Below, piece after piece: positions 4,430 to 6,869 of a DNA stretch of 6,869 nt. A program made the translations under genes and the position numbers. Position 1 is the stretch's first letter, and each line of letters begins with the position of its first letter. Location: assembly GCA_027083075.1 (NCBI GenBank), contig JALWQQ010000082.1:1-6869 (forward strand), written 5' to 3'. This DNA comes from Campylobacteraceae bacterium. GTDB taxonomy: Bacteria > Campylobacterota > Campylobacteria > Campylobacterales > Sulfurovaceae. The notes under the pieces were generated by a model, which was not told the DNA's origin, made no database searches, and saw nothing but the letters and a program-made list of their open reading frames with translations.

Positions 4430-5758
4430 ATGCAACGCCTCAAAGCGTACCTTGAAGAGAAAACCGTAGAAGAGATTCACCCTTCCGAGATCGCCAATAT
4501 CCTCAAAGATATGGACGATAAGACCTTTCGCGATGCCCTGTGTCATATCCCCAAAGAGCATATTGCCGAAGTGGCGCTGGAGCTTCCCGATCGCTACTTT
4601 GACGATATCGTCGAGAGCTTCAGCTCCGAAGAGTTGGCGGAGTCGGTTGCCGAACTCGAGTCGGACGATCAAACCGACTTCATCCAAGAACTCGAAGAGT
4701 TGGACGAGGATAAGGCGAAAGAGGTCTTTGAAGAGCTTGACGACGAAGATAAAGAGGATATCCTTAAGCTTAAGCGTTACGAAGAGGACGAAGCGGGTGC
4801 TTACATGCAAGTCGAGGTCTATAGCGCCCGTGTCGATCAGACGGTCAACGATGTTATTCGCACTTTGGCACAAAAGCGTAAAGAGGGCGAGATAGAGCAT
4901 GTCAGCTACCTCTATGTTACCGACAAAGCGGGTCGCCTACGCTACGGGGTAGGGCTTGATAGCTTGATCCTCTTCGATTTCGACAAGACGATCGAAGAGA
5001 ACATCGCGGGACACGAGGAGGAGTATAAACCCATCGTCGCACTCGATACCGAACCGATAGACGAAGTGGTTAAAAAGTTTAAAGAGTACGACCTGAGCTC
5101 TCTGCCCGTTGTAGATAGCGAAGGGAGGCTTCTCGGGCGCATTACCTCGGACGATATCTATGACCTGATCACCGATCAAGCGACAGATCAGATCTATAGC
5201 ATGGCGGGGGTTGACGACGAGGCGGAAGAGGATGACGATCTCTTCAGGGCACTCAAATCACGCGCGGTGTGGCTCGGGATCAACCTTGTCACCGCCATCG
5301 CCGCATCACTCGTGATCGGACTCTTCGAGGGCACTTTGCAAAGCTATGTTGCCTTGGCGGTGCTAATGCCGATCGTCGCTTCGATGGGCGGTAACGCCGG
5401 TACACAAAGCCTCACCGTCGTCGTGCGCCAACTTGCGCTCGGAGAGATCAATAAAAACGACGCGCTGCGCACCATCAAAAAAGAGGTTTTACTCTCTCTT
5501 GGCAACGGTCTTATCTTTGCCGTAGCGATCGGTATCGTCGCATGGCTGTGGTTTTCGCAACCGATGCTGGGTGTGGTGATCGCCTTGGCGATGATCATCA
5601 ATCTGCTTTTTGCGGGGCTCTTCGGCGCACTTATCCCCTTGGCGCTCAAAAAACTCGGCGTCGATCCCGCCATCGCTTCGACGGTGATCCTCACTACCGT
5701 GACCGATATCGTCGGATTTTTCAGTTTTCTGGGACTTGCCTCATGGATACTACTCTAA
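4430..5758 (+). CDS. mgtE: magnesium transporter MgtE
   Basis: A 442-residue Mg2+ channel/transporter of normal family length. The domains run as follows: an N-terminal helical MgtE_N superhelix (about 18-125, HPSEIANILKDM onward, strongly acidic), a CBS pair (about 128-255, including YLYVTDKAGRL and SSLPVVDSEGRLLGRITSDDIYDLI), a connecting plug-helix region (about 256-280), and a membrane domain with about five helices (280-442). The membrane domain has the family signature MGGNAGTQSLTVVVRQLALGEI (starting at 319) and DPAIASTVILTTVTD (412-426), whose D426 probably corresponds to the pore Mg2+-binding aspartate. In characterised relatives, Mg2+ bound between the acidic N and CBS domains closes the pore when cytosolic Mg2+ is high, so regulation is mostly at protein level. 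AAGGAT lies five bases before the ATG. It is followed after 16 bases by a CNNM/CorB-type protein, forming a likely Mg2+ homeostasis operon. Confidence 0.95.
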   Translation: MQRLKAYLEEKTVEEIHPSEIANILKDMDDKTFRDALCHIPKEHIAEVALELPDRYFDDIVESFSSEELAESVAELESDDQTDFIQELEELDEDKAKEVFEELDDEDKEDILKLKRYEEDEAGAYMQVEVYSARVDQTVNDVIRTLAQKRKEGEIEHVSYLYVTDKAGRLRYGVGLDSLILFDFDKTIEENIAGHEEEYKPIVALDTEPIDEVVKKFKEYDLSSLPVVDSEGRLLGRITSDDIYDLITDQATDQIYSMAGVDDEAEEDDDLFRALKSRAVWLGINLVTAIAASLVIGLFEGTLQSYVALAVLMPIVASMGGNAGTQSLTVVVRQLALGEINKNDALRTIKKEVLLSLGNGLIFAVAIGIVAWLWFSQPMLGVVIALAMIINLLFAGLFGALIPLALKKLGVDPAIASTVILTTVTDIVGFFSFLGLASWILL

Positions 5759-5774
5759 AAAGGATTGAAAGCGT

Positions 5775-6827
5775 ATGGAACTACTGCTGATCTTTTTTCT
5801 TCTCTCGGTAGGCATCTCGTTTGTCTGCTCTGTACTCGAGTCGGTCTTGCTTTCGGTGACGATGCCCTATGTCTCGGTGCTGGAGCAAGAGAAACCGACC
5901 GTCGGCGCACTGCTCAAGGCGCAAAAAAAGGAGATCAACAAATCGATCGCCTCTATTCTTATCCTCAATACCGTTGCCAATACCCTCGGCGCGGCTGCAG
6001 TCGGGGCGCAAGCGGCAAAGGTCTTCGGTAGCGAAGCGGTCTTTTATATCTCGGTGGCACTCACTTTTGCGATCCTCTTCTTTGCCGAGATCATCCCCAA
6101 AACGATCGGAGCGGTCTACTGGAAACAGTTGGCACCCTTGGCGGCGCGGCTGATCCGCATCTTTGTCATCCTGACCTATCCGATCATTCTCTTAACGCTC
6201 TTTGTGACCAATCGTATCAACAAAGGCAAAGAGAGCACCTCTTTAAGTAAAGAGGAGCTCTTGCAAAGCGCGCTTTTGAGTGAAGACGAGGGGATACTCG
6301 ACGAGCAAGAGAGTGATGTGATCGAAAATATCCTCAAACTCGACGAGATCAAGGTGCACGATATCTTAACGCCGCGTAGCGTCGTCTTTGCGCTCGATGA
6401 GCGGCGCACTGTTGCCGATGTGGTCAAGAACGAGCCCGATATCTTCAAGTATTCTCGCATCCCGGTCTACATCGAAAATATCGAAAACGTTACGGGGATG
6501 ATCCTAACCAAAAAGCTCTTTAAGCAAGCCCTGGAGGATGATAGCGTTACCCTCGAGTCTATCCGAAAAGATATCTACCGCATCAACGAGCAAGTGCCGG
6601 TATCGTGGGCACTCGATCTCTTTATCGAGAAAAAAGAGCATATGTTTTTGGTGCTTGACAAGTACGATCAGGTCGAGGGGATCGTAACACTTGAAGATTG
6701 CGTCGAGACGATCTTGGGTGTAGAGATCGTCGATGAGAGCGATGCGCATGTCGATATGCGCGAGTTGGCAAAGCTCAAGATGCGCATGCGTCGCCGCACA
6801 CAAGAGAAAGATCTCAACTTAGACTAA
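5775..6827 (+). CDS. CNNM/CorB-type DUF21-CBS membrane protein
   Basis: A 350-residue protein of the HlyC/CorC (hemolysin-like) or CNNM family. The DUF21 membrane domain (about 1-150) shows hydrophobic segments near 3-30, 58-80, 86-112 and 122-146, with the hallmarks LESVLLSV (21-28), ILNTVANTLGAA (63-74) and FFAEIIPKTIGAVYW (102-116). An acidic helical linker (about 155-192) leads to a CBS pair: VHDILTPRSVV (194-204), YSRIPVYIENIENVTGMI (226-243) and FLVLDKYDQVEGIVTLEDCVETILG (from 291). The protein then ends in a basic tail (KLKMRMRRRTQEK), without the C-terminal CorC/HlyC domain of about 80 residues found in many bacterial relatives. Family members move Mg2+ (export or Na+/Mg2+ exchange), with CBS domains binding Mg-ATP; direction here is unproven. 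AAGGA at 5760-5764 lies ten bases before the ATG. Placement directly after mgtE supports a Mg2+ role; hemolysis is a historical family name only. Confidence 0.9.
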   Translation: MELLLIFFLLSVGISFVCSVLESVLLSVTMPYVSVLEQEKPTVGALLKAQKKEINKSIASILILNTVANTLGAAAVGAQAAKVFGSEAVFYISVALTFAILFFAEIIPKTIGAVYWKQLAPLAARLIRIFVILTYPIILLTLFVTNRINKGKESTSLSKEELLQSALLSEDEGILDEQESDVIENILKLDEIKVHDILTPRSVVFALDERRTVADVVKNEPDIFKYSRIPVYIENIENVTGMILTKKLFKQALEDDSVTLESIRKDIYRINEQVPVSWALDLFIEKKEHMFLVLDKYDQVEGIVTLEDCVETILGVEIVDESDAHVDMRELAKLKMRMRRRTQEKDLNLD

Positions 6828-6828
6828 G

Positions 6829-6869
6829 ATGCCAACGACACACTTTGCAAAACTCGGTATCGACGCCTC
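6829..6869 (+). CDS. partial ORF running off the window
   Basis: An ATG one base after the CNNM stop opens a frame reading MPTTHFAKLGIDA to the window end without a stop. The KLGID pattern near the start is faintly reminiscent of the N-terminus of RecG helicase, but thirteen residues cannot support that. No clear ribosome site is seen; tight spacing suggests it belongs to the same operon. Confidence 0.45.
   Translation, partial: MPTTHFAKLGIDA

Noticed and set aside
4277..4900. 207-codon open frame on the minus strand opposite mgtE
   Set aside because: It is a shadow of the strongly coding mgtE frame, spans the mgtE promoter, and its translation shows only hydrophobic mirror patterns with no ribosome site or family motif.
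5542..6153. Alternative plus-strand frames at 5542-5790, 5765-6031 and 5869-6153
   Set aside because: They are out-of-frame readings of mgtE and the CNNM-type gene without family motifs or ribosome sites.
1..6869. CRISPR array, tRNA/rRNA, insertion sequence or att sites
   Set aside because: No regularly spaced repeats, cloverleaf-like segments, transposase motifs or flanking direct repeats were noticed by eye; weak or diverged copies could be missed.

Overview
This is a gene-dense chromosomal window with every recognisable gene on the + strand. The codon use, strong AAGGA-type ribosome sites, tight overlaps and the look of the MgtE protein suggest a Campylobacterota (Epsilonproteobacteria) relative such as Sulfurovum or Sulfurimonas. 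That assignment is inference from pattern memory, not a search. No rRNA, tRNA, CRISPR, insertion sequence or origin is visible, and no gene-free stretch reaches 300 bases.

Left part (1-2108): a small DUF1905 protein is followed by two type II toxin-antitoxin (TA) modules with a DNA-repair gene between them. Module 1 is a DUF6364-type ribbon-helix-helix (RHH) antitoxin plus a PIN-domain RNase toxin. It is driven by a near-consensus sigma70 promoter (TTGACA-17 bp-TATACT) with an inverted repeat over the -10 region. The toxin gene overlaps ogt (O6-methylguanine-DNA methyltransferase) by four bases, so ogt appears to be co-translated with the TA pair. Module 2 is a RelB/DinJ-like antitoxin paired with a PemK/MazF-like toxin. 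Its promoter is perfectly consensus (TTGACA-17 bp-TATAAT), the -35 box overlaps the ogt stop codon, and an 18-bp near-perfect palindrome lies between and across the promoter boxes. That promoter also fixes the antitoxin start at a GTG (1550).

Middle part (2126-4314): an exported PEBP/YbhB-type protein follows, then a membrane methyltransferase resembling methanethiol S-methyltransferase MddA, then a SMUG2-type (DUF4918) DNA glycosylase. These abut or nearly abut one another and follow module 2 by 17 bases, with no clear terminator or strong promoter between, so they may be read from the TA promoter. A small DUF2892 membrane protein with its own extended -10 promoter follows.

Right part (4389-6827): a probable magnesium-handling operon has mgtE (CBS-regulated Mg2+ channel/transporter) followed 16 bases later by a CNNM/CorB-type protein (DUF21 plus CBS pair). 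The latter lacks the usual C-terminal CorC/HlyC domain. A new ORF begins at 6829 and runs off the window.

The most noteworthy structure is ogt between two TA modules, each with its own promoter and candidate autoregulatory operator, and the possible dependence of downstream genes, including a second DNA-repair enzyme, on the TA promoter. The individual families are all known; the arrangement is what deserves checking.
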